Shown here piece after piece: positions 8,826-16,718 of a stretch of 64,000 nt of DNA. The notes beneath the pieces were generated by a model, which saw only the letters and a program-made list of their open reading frames with translations, was not told where the DNA came from and made no database searches. A program made the position numbers and the translations under genes. How positions within the stretch are numbered: the stretch's first letter is position 1; every line of letters begins with the position of its first letter. The DNA is taken from NCBI RefSeq assembly GCF_001428505.1, contig NZ_LMHU01000011.1:19742-83741 (forward strand), in the 5' to 3' direction. The DNA is from Terrabacter sp. Root181 (GTDB taxonomy: Bacteria > Actinomycetota > Actinomycetes > Actinomycetales > Dermatophilaceae).

Positions 8826-8861
8826 TGTGGACAAGTCTCAGGACCCGACACGTTGTCCACA
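8826..8861. promoter_or_regulatory. Pair of perfect DnaA boxes in inverted orientation
   Basis: TTGTCCACA occurs on the plus strand at 8853-8861 and on the minus strand at 8826-8834, with 18 bp between the boxes. TTGTCCACA is the preferred DnaA box of high-GC actinobacteria such as Streptomyces. The pair sits in a 356-bp gap with no gene (8726-9081). It could belong to a replication origin of the conjugative element or place the flanking gene under DnaA control. No AT-rich unwinding region is obvious nearby. Confidence 0.55.
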
Positions 8862-9022
8862 CGGGCGTCGCGGTCGAGTTGCGGTCCGGCGAGATCGGCG
8901 AACAATGCGCCGGGCGGCGGACGCGGATCGCCTGGACCATGGACGACGCTGTGCCTGCTTGTGGTGATGACTTCATGCGATCCAGTCAGCCAGCGCGCGC
9001 GGCATCACCCCATGACCCGCAG

Positions 9023-9040
9023 ATGCACTGGCAATGCACT
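9023..9040. promoter_or_regulatory. Direct repeat ATGCACT x2, 11 bp apart, before the HTH regulator gene
   Basis: ATGCACT occurs at 9023-9029 and again at 9034-9040, exactly one helical turn apart. A related GTGCAC follows at 9044. The site ends about 40 nt before the ATG of the regulator gene at 9082, a usual place for an operator. Autoregulation by that protein is a guess. Confidence 0.4.
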
Positions 9041-9081
9041 CAGGTGCACAGCCGAGTGCCGGGGCGCTCCGGGGGTGGCTC

Positions 9082-10605
9082 ATGACGTCCGTCGTGGTGC
9101 CGACGTGGCGGCCGGCCGACGCGGTCTGTCTGCAGCAAGCCCTGAGGCTGACGAACGAAGCCTTCGCTGAGACTCTGGGCTCAGCCGCTCGCACGGTCGC
9201 GAAGTGGCATGCGAATCCGGCTATGAAGCTCACGACTGAGATGCAGGCCGCGCTCGACACTCTCCTCAGCCGAGCCGCCGAGGATGCGCGAGAACGCTTT
9301 GCCCAGCTTCGTTTCGCCGGGGTCGCCGAACCGGCGGCGGTGACTGAGTCCGCGACGGCGCTGCAGGGCGCAGAGCACCTCCACTCTGCTCTGGAGTTCC
9401 TCGACGAGCTGCGAGGGTGCGCTCCGGGCACATCCTTCGAAGCAGTTGCCAAACGGGCGATCACGTTGAGTCGCGACGACCCGATCGCTCACGTCGACAG
9501 ACAGGATGTCGCTGACCGCCTCGTGGATTTCTACAGCACCGAGAGCGGCCTCGCGGGAGCGATGCACCTTCAGTCCAGCGAGGGCGTCATGACGACAACT
9601 CTGGTCACCCCGCACGGGGGCCTCGCCCCTCGGAACATGGGAGTGCCGTCCTCCGGATTCGCTCGCCGTACAGCGGCTGCGCCGCTATTGGCTACGCCAG
9701 CCTTACTTGCGGCCGCCGAGACGCGGCTGGCGCGTTGTCTCTTGGGTGGCACGCGTTTCTCGGATCAACCGACCTACCGTCTTGTGGACGTCGATCACGA
9801 GTCGGGTGGCATACGTACGCAGTTCGCCATGACCACGTTCGCGCGCTACGCGCTCACGTGGGATCTGCTCGAGGCCGAGGTCCTCACGGCGCTCGCTGCT
9901 GGTACGTCGGTGCTTCCGCTCCGAGAGCAGCTGTTGCCCACCGCACGAGCGGTGCTGACCCCAAGCGCCCGAGAGTGTGTCGGGGGAGCGCTCGCACTGT
10001 CGGCCTTCGCTCGTCCGGCATCGGGCAACCGGCCTGCCGACTACGTCCTGCTCATCCAGCAGCGCAGCAGCAGGGTCCTCAACGGAGCTGGACGCATCGC
10101 CGTGATCCCCAAGTGCTTTCACCAGCCGACCAACGAGGCGACTGCTGAGGTGGACGTGCGACTCACTCTCCTGCGGGAGACGGAGGAGGAACTGTTCGGG
10201 CGGGCGGAGACGGACAACAGCCTCGGGCCGTCATCGGTCGCCGACCTCCTGCACCCGAGCCGCATGACGCCGGCCATGCGTTGGCTGACGGAGTCCTCGG
10301 CTCTCGACGTGCACCTCAACGGCTTCGCGTACAACCTCGTGGCTGGGAGCTTCGAGTTCCCCGCCCTGCTCGCCGTGCACGATGAGACCTTCTGGCAGCG
10401 CTTCGGAGGCGACGTCGAGGCGAACTGGGAGGCCTCTGGACTGCTGCGCTACTCGAGCGCCGACGCTGACGGGCTCGAGGCCTTGCTGCACGACCCGCAA
10501 TGGACCGATGAAGGACTCGTCGCCTTTGCCCTAGGTTTGAAGCGGCTCGCCCAGCTCAATCCGGAGCGAGTGAAATTGCCGGCCCTCCAGATCGGAGTCT
10601 CGTGA
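9082..10605 (+). CDS. HTH regulator fused to a Nudix-like domain
   Basis: The protein has 507 residues. The N-terminus holds a helix-turn-helix like XRE proteins (about residues 13-45, LQQALRLTNEAFAETLGSAA, followed by RTVAKW). The middle and C-terminal parts look like a long sensor domain. Residues near 360-375 read LLRETEEELFG, resembling the REUXEEXGU signature of a Nudix box, although the upstream glycine and glutamate positions do not match well, so activity is uncertain. I start at the ATG at 9082, preceded by GGGGGTGG. The stop overlaps the GTG of the next gene (GTGA). This regulator plus small cupin-like partner is a pair I have seen in other actinobacterial genomes. It probably controls element genes. 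Confidence 0.68.
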   Translation: MTSVVVPTWRPADAVCLQQALRLTNEAFAETLGSAARTVAKWHANPAMKLTTEMQAALDTLLSRAAEDARERFAQLRFAGVAEPAAVTESATALQGAEHLHSALEFLDELRGCAPGTSFEAVAKRAITLSRDDPIAHVDRQDVADRLVDFYSTESGLAGAMHLQSSEGVMTTTLVTPHGGLAPRNMGVPSSGFARRTAAAPLLATPALLAAAETRLARCLLGGTRFSDQPTYRLVDVDHESGGIRTQFAMTTFARYALTWDLLEAEVLTALAAGTSVLPLREQLLPTARAVLTPSARECVGGALALSAFARPASGNRPADYVLLIQQRSSRVLNGAGRIAVIPKCFHQPTNEATAEVDVRLTLLRETEEELFGRAETDNSLGPSSVADLLHPSRMTPAMRWLTESSALDVHLNGFAYNLVAGSFEFPALLAVHDETFWQRFGGDVEANWEASGLLRYSSADADGLEALLHDPQWTDEGLVAFALGLKRLAQLNPERVKLPALQIGVS

Positions 10606-10943
10606 GCATCGCCACCGGTAACGCCTTCGACGACGGCCCTGCGCACCGCGGGTGGCTCGTCGGGAACTTCATCGCGCCACCGGACAGCGTGGCGAACACC
10701 ACCGATGTTGAGATCAAGTGGGGCACGCATGCCGCGGGGGAGGAGCGCGCCGACTGGACCACCGGTGAGACCCGCACCTCGATGATGGTGCTGATCTCCG
10801 GGCGCTTTCTCCAGCGTTTGCCTGACCGCGAGGTTGAGCTGAGCAGGCAAGGCGACTACGTGATGTGGGGCCCAGGCGTCGTTCACGCTTGGCGCGCCAT
10901 CGAGGACTCGGTGATGCTGACCGTGCGGTGGCCGTCGGTCTGA
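10602..10943 (+). CDS. Small cupin-like partner of the HTH-Nudix protein
   Basis: The protein has 113 residues and starts at a GTG that overlaps the upstream stop. Its C-terminal half has a cupin pattern: SMMVLISGRF, then a strand pair, then QGDYVMWGPGVVHAWRA, where the Gly-Asp and Pro-Gly-x-x-His positions match cupin motifs. Only the last motif keeps a histidine, so metal binding is doubtful; it may be a small-molecule sensor instead. Homologues are sometimes mislabelled signal peptidase. Its coupling with the regulator suggests that it modulates it. Confidence 0.65.
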   Translation: MSIATGNAFDDGPAHRGWLVGNFIAPPDSVANTTDVEIKWGTHAAGEERADWTTGETRTSMMVLISGRFLQRLPDREVELSRQGDYVMWGPGVVHAWRAIEDSVMLTVRWPSV

Positions 10944-10954
10944 GCAACTCGCTA

Positions 10955-11242
10955 TTAGGCGGTCGCCGACGTGTCCGATGTTGCAATGGCCTGCTCGGCA
11001 CGTCGCAGGTCGCGCCGTAGCATCGCCTCGTCGGTGCCGAGCAGCACAGCGGCGCGAGTGGCGCCGGACGTGCGCACGAGACTGCGCTGGGCCTCGAGCA
11101 ACTTGGCATCCGCCGCCCGCATGCGGTCTCGGGCGATGGCGCAGCCCCCGGCGGCCGTCTCGACCCTCCGCAGCGCCTCGGTTTCTGCGCGCTGAGCCTC
11201 AAGGAGGCGCTGTCGTGCTCCCGCGTCCACTGGGTGTCCCAT
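10955..11242 (-). CDS. Small coiled-coil protein
   Basis: The protein has 95 residues, nearly all alpha-helical and charged (RQRLLEAQRAETEALRRVET, later KLLEAQRSLVRTSG and MLRRDLRRAEQAI), so it probably forms a coiled coil. The start ATG at 11242 has AAGGA upstream. The longer frame upstream lacks coding character. It follows the 11293-11538 gene with a 50-nt gap on the same strand. Small coiled-coil proteins are common between the regulator and relaxase genes in actinobacterial elements. Function unknown. Confidence 0.62.
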   Translation of the reverse strand: MGHPVDAGARQRLLEAQRAETEALRRVETAAGGCAIARDRMRAADAKLLEAQRSLVRTSGATRAAVLLGTDEAMLRRDLRRAEQAIATSDTSATA

Positions 11243-11292
11243 GGGCAATCCTTCCGTTCGCTTCGATGTAGGTGCATGACGGGACGATTGGG

Positions 11293-11538
11293 TCACCGTC
11301 GGTGTGACACGGTCGGGGTCAGCAGCCTCGCCGGCAGCCACTGCTGCACGACAGCGGCGTCGGCCTCGATGACATAGGTGACGAACGCCCACCACCCGTC
11401 GTCGCGACGGGACCACTCAACGATCAGCCCTGGATGGGGTCCCCGCGACGCCTCCGGGCCAGTGACCCAGCAGTGCCGGCGAGCTGGAGGCGGCACCGGG
11501 ATGGGGTGCTCATGCCCTCGTCCCGACCCACCAGCCAT
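11293..11538 (-). CDS. Small conserved-looking protein of the conjugative element
   Basis: The protein has 81 residues, start ATG at 11538. The sequence has a clear protein character despite its size: RRHCWVTGPEASRGPHPGLI, VEWSRRDDGWWAFVTYVIEA, then VVQQWLPARLL. Tryptophan-rich proteins of this layout recur beside relaxase genes in actinobacterial mobile elements (from memory, not searched). Their role is unknown. It lies just upstream of, and divergent from, the relaxase gene, across a gap that may hold the transfer origin. Confidence 0.6.
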   Translation of the reverse strand: MAGGSGRGHEHPIPVPPPARRHCWVTGPEASRGPHPGLIVEWSRRDDGWWAFVTYVIEADAAVVQQWLPARLLTPTVSHRR

Positions 11539-11945
11539 CCGCCCAGTATCCCGCATCGTCGAATGTCTGTTCGAACGTGCGTGGGGATTCCAGGTGGCGA
11601 CGAAGTTTGAGAAGCCGGCGCCCGCACAGGGGGAGCGAGCGCCGGCTCCACGAGCATAGGGCCCGTGGCGCCGCCGACTACATACCGTGCGCAAGCACCC
11701 TCGCGGTCCGCGATCGCCAACCAGGCACGCTGACGTCCCACGTTGTCGCCACCACCGGCGCACCTCGCCGTCCTTGATCGCCCCCTAACTCCGCCTCGAC
11801 CACTCGTCTCCCGATGTCGCCCGACGCCGTCGAAGCCCCAGTCGCAACTCGGCTCGACTGCGCCCCTTTCCGCTCCACACGTCTGGCACCAAGGTGGTCG
11901 CGGCGCCGTCGGGTGCCCCGTGGGCCGGGTTCGCTGCGGGTGACG
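11539..11945. other. Gap before the relaxase gene, candidate oriT region
   Basis: I see no gene in these 407 bases. MobF relaxases usually nick an origin of transfer close to their own gene, so this divergent gap is the natural place for it. It contains an inverted repeat TCGCGG-T-CCGCGA at 11701-11713. No nick site can be identified by eye, so the oriT role is inference. Confidence 0.3.
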
Positions 11946-14897
11946 ATGTCGATCCGCCGGATGACGCTGGGCTCGGGCTACCGCTACCTGATGGCTTCGG
12001 TCGTGCGAGGCGACGCCGCTGGGCCGGCGTCGCCTCCGCTGACCGCGTACTACAGCGAGCCCGGCTGTCCGCCGGGACGGTTCCTGGGCGCCGGCCTCGC
12101 CGGTCTCGGCGACGGCCGGGGCATCCCGGCAGGCTCGAAGGTGAGCGAGGAGCACCTGTGGCGGATGCTCGGGATGCTGCAGGACCCGGTCACCGGGCAG
12201 CCGCTGGGCCGGCCCCCGGGAGCCGAGCGGACGGCATACGTCGACGCGTTGAAGCGGCCACGGAAGGCGCCGCAGACGGTGGCGGGCTTCGACCTCACGT
12301 TCAGCGCGCCGAAGTCGGTGTCCGTGGCGTGGGGCCTGGCCGACGAGGCCACCCGGCAGCGGATCTACGCGGCGCATGTGGCCGCGACGGAGTTCGTCAT
12401 CCGGTACGCGGAGCAGACGGTGTTCGCGACCCGCACCGGACGCGGAGGTGTCGTGTCGGAGGATGTGCGCGGGGTGGTCGCGGCGGCATTCGACCACTGG
12501 GACTCGCGGTCCGGTGACCCGCAGTTGCACACCCACGTCGTCGTGTTGAACCGGGTGCAGGCGGTCTCGGACGGGGGGTGGCGCACGCTCGACAGCAAGG
12601 CGCTGTTCCGGGCCGCGGTGGGTCTGTCGGAGCTGTACAACGGCGTCCTCGCGGACCTTGTGACGGCGGATCTGGGGTACGAGTGGGAGCCGCAGCGGCG
12701 TCGTCATTCGCCGGTGGAGAAGTGGGAGGTCGCCGGGGTGGGGGAGGCTCTGCGGGCGGAGTTCTCGCAGCGCACCACCGAGATCGACGCCGTGAAGGAC
12801 GCCCTCGTGAGCGAGTTCGTCGCCGGGCACGGGCGGCAGCCGACGCCGCGGGAGGTGCTTCAGATGCGTCAGCGGGCGACGCTGGAGACGCGCCCGGCGA
12901 AGGAGCTGCGGCCGTTCGGGGAGCTGGTGGCGGGGTGGCGGAGGCGGGCGCAGCCGTTCGTCGGGGAGGACTTGCAGGCGTGGGTCGCGACCCTCGCCGA
13001 GCGGAACGACCTGCCCCTGCTGCGCGCTGGTGACCTGGCCGAGGCGATGCTCGAGGAGGCGGCGCGGGTGTCGCTCGAGGTCGTGTCCGGCAAGCGGTCG
13101 ACCTTCACCCGCGCGAACGTCTTCGCCGAGTCGCTGCGTCAGATCCAGGGTGTCCGCTTCGCGGCACCGCACGAGCGCACGGTGGTCGCGGAGCGGATCA
13201 CGGCCCTCGCGATGAGCCATGCGGTTGATTTGACGCCGCCCGAGGTGGGCTTCGTCCCGGACGAGCTGCGCCGCCCGGACGGCACTTCCCGGTTCCGTCC
13301 ACGCGACTCGGAGGTGTTCACGACGCAGGCGCTGCTTGATGCCGAGGAGCGGCTCCTGGCCGCGGGTCGGGCGGTCGACGCGCCCAATGTCGACGAGGGT
13401 GTGGCGGCGGCGGTGTGCGCCGCGGAGCTGCCGGCTCGTGACCATCCGCTGTCGGCCGAGCAGGCCGCTGCCGTATGCCGGGTGGCCGGTTCGGGTCGCT
13501 CGCTCGACGTGCTTGTGGGCCCCGCGGGGACCGGCAAGTCGACGACGATGGCCGGCGTCCGGGCCGTCTGGGAGTCGCGGTACGGGCCCGGGTCGGTGGT
13601 GGGGCTGGCGCCGTCGGCGGCGGCCGCCGAAGTGCTGTCCGATGCGGTCGGGGCGCCGACGGAGAACACCGCGAAGTGGCTCGCCGAGGCCGCTCGGCAA
13701 CCTGCCCGGCTGGCCGAACTGGACGAATTGAGAGCGGCTTTGGACCGGGCGAGCCCGTCGCTGCGGACGCGCGCCCTGACATGTCGCGCCCGGGAGCTCT
13801 CAGCGGAGGTGGTGCGGTGGGGCCTGCGCGCGGGGCAGCTCGTGATCGTCGACGAGGCGTCCATGGCTGGCACGTTCGAGCTCGACTCGCTCACGGCATA
13901 CGCCCGCACCGCGGGAGCGAAGGTGCTTCTGGTCGGGGACTGGGCGCAGCTGTCACCGGTCGCCGCGGGCGGCGCGTTCAAGCTCGTGGCCACGGACCGC
14001 GACGACGCGCCTTCGCTGCATGATGTGCGCCGGTTCCGGCACGAGTGGGAACGCGACGCATCGCTGAAGCTGCGGACGGGCTCGAAGGGTGCGTCGGGGG
14101 AGTACGCGCGCCGAGGTCGCGTGCGTGGGGGCGATCGGGAGTCGATGTTGGACGAGCTGTTCGCGAACTGGACCGACGACATCCGGGCTGGCCGGAGGAC
14201 CCTGATGGTCGCTTCCGACACTGCCACCGTGGCCGATCTGAACAGTCGGGCCCGGGCTCATCGCGTCGCGCAGGGCGCGGTGGAGGAGGGTGGGGTCACT
14301 GTGGCTGACGGGTCGGTGATCGGGGTCGGCGATGTCGTGGTGACGCGCCAGAACCAGCGCGGGCTGGGCTCTTCGACGGGGTGGGTGAAGAACGGTGACC
14401 AGTGGCTTGTCGCCGCTGTCGGAGCCGACGGGGCGCTGACGGTGCGACGTGAGACGGGTGGGGGAGTGGCCCGCCTTCCGGCCGAGTACGTCTCTGCGCA
14501 CGTCGAGCTCGGGTATGCCACGACGGCGCATCGGTCCCAGGGCAGAACGGTCGACACGACCCACGCATTCGTCACGGCGACCACGATGCGCGAACCGCTC
14601 TACGTGATGGCCACCCGCGGCAGGGAGCGCAACATGCTCTACGTCGACACTCACTACGAGCCCGACGCGGCGACGTCGCACGACGAGGTGGTGGCGACAG
14701 AACCGACGGTGGTACTTGAGCGAGTGCTGGCACGATCCGGCGCCGACGTCAGCGCCACCGAGACCCGAGCCCTGGAGCTCTCGAACAGCACCAAACCGGC
14801 CCGTCTCGAAGCCGAAGGCGCAGCGATCTTGGCCTCTCATGCCCTCCGGCGGGTGCAAAGGTACAGTGACGGTGAGTCGTCCCGACGGGAGATCTAG
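11946..14897 (+). CDS. MobF-family (TrwC/TraA-like) conjugative relaxase-helicase
   Basis: This 983-residue enzyme nicks one strand at oriT, stays bound to it, and unwinds the DNA for transfer. The N-terminal relaxase domain (about 1-330) has a tyrosine pair at 35-36 (TAYYSEPG), the typical GFDLTFSAPKSVSVAWGL stretch, and the three-histidine metal site (FDHWDSR with His184; QLHTHVVV with His195 and His197). The second part (about 500-900) is a RecD-like helicase: Walker A GPAGTGKSTT near 527-536, Walker B VIVDEAS near 635-641, and the late GYATTAHRSQGRTVD motif. I start at ATG 11946 because upstream codons are arginine-rich. The gene seems intact, with length normal for actinobacterial MobF enzymes. 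Confidence 0.93.
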   Translation: MSIRRMTLGSGYRYLMASVVRGDAAGPASPPLTAYYSEPGCPPGRFLGAGLAGLGDGRGIPAGSKVSEEHLWRMLGMLQDPVTGQPLGRPPGAERTAYVDALKRPRKAPQTVAGFDLTFSAPKSVSVAWGLADEATRQRIYAAHVAATEFVIRYAEQTVFATRTGRGGVVSEDVRGVVAAAFDHWDSRSGDPQLHTHVVVLNRVQAVSDGGWRTLDSKALFRAAVGLSELYNGVLADLVTADLGYEWEPQRRRHSPVEKWEVAGVGEALRAEFSQRTTEIDAVKDALVSEFVAGHGRQPTPREVLQMRQRATLETRPAKELRPFGELVAGWRRRAQPFVGEDLQAWVATLAERNDLPLLRAGDLAEAMLEEAARVSLEVVSGKRSTFTRANVFAESLRQIQGVRFAAPHERTVVAERITALAMSHAVDLTPPEVGFVPDELRRPDGTSRFRPRDSEVFTTQALLDAEERLLAAGRAVDAPNVDEGVAAAVCAAELPARDHPLSAEQAAAVCRVAGSGRSLDVLVGPAGTGKSTTMAGVRAVWESRYGPGSVVGLAPSAAAAEVLSDAVGAPTENTAKWLAEAARQPARLAELDELRAALDRASPSLRTRALTCRARELSAEVVRWGLRAGQLVIVDEASMAGTFELDSLTAYARTAGAKVLLVGDWAQLSPVAAGGAFKLVATDRDDAPSLHDVRRFRHEWERDASLKLRTGSKGASGEYARRGRVRGGDRESMLDELFANWTDDIRAGRRTLMVASDTATVADLNSRARAHRVAQGAVEEGGVTVADGSVIGVGDVVVTRQNQRGLGSSTGWVKNGDQWLVAAVGADGALTVRRETGGGVARLPAEYVSAHVELGYATTAHRSQGRTVDTTHAFVTATTMREPLYVMATRGRERNMLYVDTHYEPDAATSHDEVVATEPTVVLERVLARSGADVSATETRALELSNSTKPARLEAEGAAILASHALRRVQRYSDGESSRREI

Positions 14898-15353
14898 CGA
14901 GACAAGTCGCCCGGCCAAGAGCGGATTAACCCGCCCAGACGGGCGACGAGCAGATCGATGCCGGCCACAACCATCTTCAGTCTCCGGGCGGGGCGGAGCC
15001 CTGCCACATCGATGTGCGGGGCACGAGCCGATGGGACCCGGAGTGGTTCAGACAGCGGTGCCGCGCTTGCACGCGGAGCTCGAATCCGAGCCCGTGCATT
15101 GCGGGACAGGGGCCCGGTGAGACGCGGGCGATCGCTCATCGTGACGCGGCACCGTGGCGGGCGTAACCGCGTCATACCCACGTACGCATAAATACGTACT
15201 TACTGACGACCGCCTGCGCAGACCCGCTCAGCCGGAGCAGAGTTTTCGTCTGGACAATGCCATGGTGAGTCTCTCTCTCAATGGTGACTCCTCGGGGCCT
15301 GGCAGCTTCGCGTTGAGTACGACCGCCTTCGCGGCGGCGGAGGCGGCTGCATC
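14898..15353. other. Gap after the relaxase gene; no gene recognised
   Basis: No open frame here has convincing coding character. A weak hairpin CGCCC-AGAC-GGGCG (14932-14945) lies 35 nt after the relaxase stop and could be part of a terminator, but no T-run follows. The gap leads into a stretch of broken genes. Confidence 0.4.
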
Positions 15354-15975
15354 ATGCCTGCACGGGTTGCCTTTATGGGGCGTCGGCGTCGTGGGTCCGC
15401 ATTCGTAGGAATCTTGGCCTTATCGGTTGTGGTGACGATGGCCGCGCCGGCGGCTCTGACGCCGGTGGGTCTGGCGGCGAGCCTTGCGAAGTCGGCCGTT
15501 ACGCCACCTGATCACCCGAGCGTCTTCGCCGAGGAGCCGAACACTTTGGCGGGCATGGAACCCGCGAGCCCAGCTGCAGGTGTGAGCCTGGTAGAGCCGC
15601 CGTCGGCGACGTCAATGGCGACGCAGCGCTGTCGTATCCGATCGAGGTGCCAAAGGGACGGCTGGGCATGCAGCCCGACCTGAACGTCACATACTCCTCG
15701 GGAAACGGTTCGAGCTGGGTTGGCCAGGGATGGGACCTGTCGGTCGGGCTGGTGTCCGTCGATACCCGTTTTGGCGCGCCTCGATACAACCCAACGAAGG
15801 AGAGCGAGTCCTACCTGCTCAACGGCGCCCGTCTGGTTCCCGTGGCCGGCGCGCTCGTCGGCGGAGATCGCGTCACAGAACGGACGTTCCGGCCCTTGGT
15901 CGAGGGCGCGTTCTCCAGGATCGTCCGGCACGGTGACTCCCCCCAGAACTACTGGTGGGAGGTCACGGACAAGTC
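15354..15975 (+). pseudogene. N-terminal fragment of an SpvB/RHS-type exported protein, frameshifted and truncated
   Basis: The fragment begins with a signal peptide (RRRRGSAFVGILALSVVVTM, then a run of Ala and Val, from 15375 or 15354). After a frameshift near 15600 it continues in another frame as GDVNGDAALSYPIEVPKGRL, then GMQPDLNVTYSSGNG and GWDLSVG, which is the typical N-terminal SpvB-like/RHS insecticidal-toxin segment. Reading of homologous sequence stops at about 15975, where IS110-like sequence begins. Complete relatives are usually more than 1,500 residues and carry variable toxin ends. Only about 200 codons remain here, so it is dead. Confidence 0.7.
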
Positions 15976-15978
15976 GGG

Positions 15979-16162
15979 AAAGCGATCGGACTGTTCCGCG
16001 ACATCGACTCACCGATCACGCTGGCGTTCCTCAACCGCTTCCCGACCCAGACCAAGGTCGACTGGCTCAGCCCGGCCCGCCTGCAGTCCTGGCTACACGG
16101 CCAGCGCTACCCCAACCCGCCGTGCCGAGCAGCTCCACGCGCACCTGGCCGCCGCCGCCCGT
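15979..16162 (+). mobile_element. Internal fragment of an IS110-family transposase
   Basis: The translation AIGLFRDIDSPITLAFLNRF, then QSWLHGQRYPNPP, matches the middle of IS110 transposases around the conserved SPITLAFL motif. A frameshift near 16110 moves the match into another frame (RRAEQLHAHLAAAARGE). Both ends are missing: it abuts the SpvB-like fragment on the left and IS3 sequence on the right. Confidence 0.65.
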
Positions 16163-16462
16163 GGCGAAAAACGCGGACGCCGTCCGCAGGATCTCGTTCG
16201 CCGTGCGCGGCTCCTTGACCTCACGCTCAAGCTCGGCGATCCGCATCGCCTCCGTCGTGCTCACGCCCGGGCGGTGGCACTCGTCGACCTCGGCCTGATG
16301 GACCCAATTGCGCAACGTCTCCGGCTTGCTCCCGAGCTGCTCGCCGACCCGCCGGAGCGCACCCGACTTCGTGTCCCGGTCACGCCGCAGATCGACAGCG
16401 ATCCTGATCGCCCACATCCGAAGCTTCTCTGGGTAATTCCTCGGTGCCGCCATGTCTCTCAT
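16163..16462 (-). mobile_element. IS3-family OrfA (transposase N-terminal subunit), orphan
   Basis: The reading frame begins near 16453-16462 and encodes MAAPRNYPEKLRMWAIRIAV, then DTKSGALRRVGEQL, an HTH of OrfA, then a leucine-zipper stretch (EAMRIAELEREVKEPRTANE) and ILRTASAFFA, where OrfA normally ends and slips into OrfB. Here it runs straight into IS110-derived sequence, so OrfB, the DDE catalytic part, is lost. It cannot transpose alone. Confidence 0.78.
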
Positions 16463-16718
16463 CCTTCAGTGGAATGAGAGCCTCCATCACGCCCGGAACG
16501 GGACAGTCGGGCAGGCTGCCGGCGTCTCTTGCCGAGCTCGGGCAGAATCAGCGACCGGAATGCCGGAGTTCCTGTTCCTCGACGATGGCGACATCGACTT
16601 CGCTGAGATGGCGCACATCGTTGCTGCCACAACCGGCGGCGCTCGGCGTCCCCAAGCAGCAGATGTCAGAGGCGGACCGGGCCAATCGACCCAACATCGC
16701 GGTCTTGTGCCGATTGGC
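16463..16718. other. Gap before the caspase operon 3' end; nothing recognised
   Basis: There is no convincing gene on either strand. It separates the IS debris from the 3' end of the five-gene operon and may hold its terminator, but I see no clear hairpin with a T-run. Confidence 0.4.

Noticed and set aside
11424..13700. A 758-residue open frame antisense to the relaxase gene
   Set aside because: Composition is Arg/His/Pro-rich without any fold pattern; it mirrors the codon bias of the relaxase gene on the other strand.
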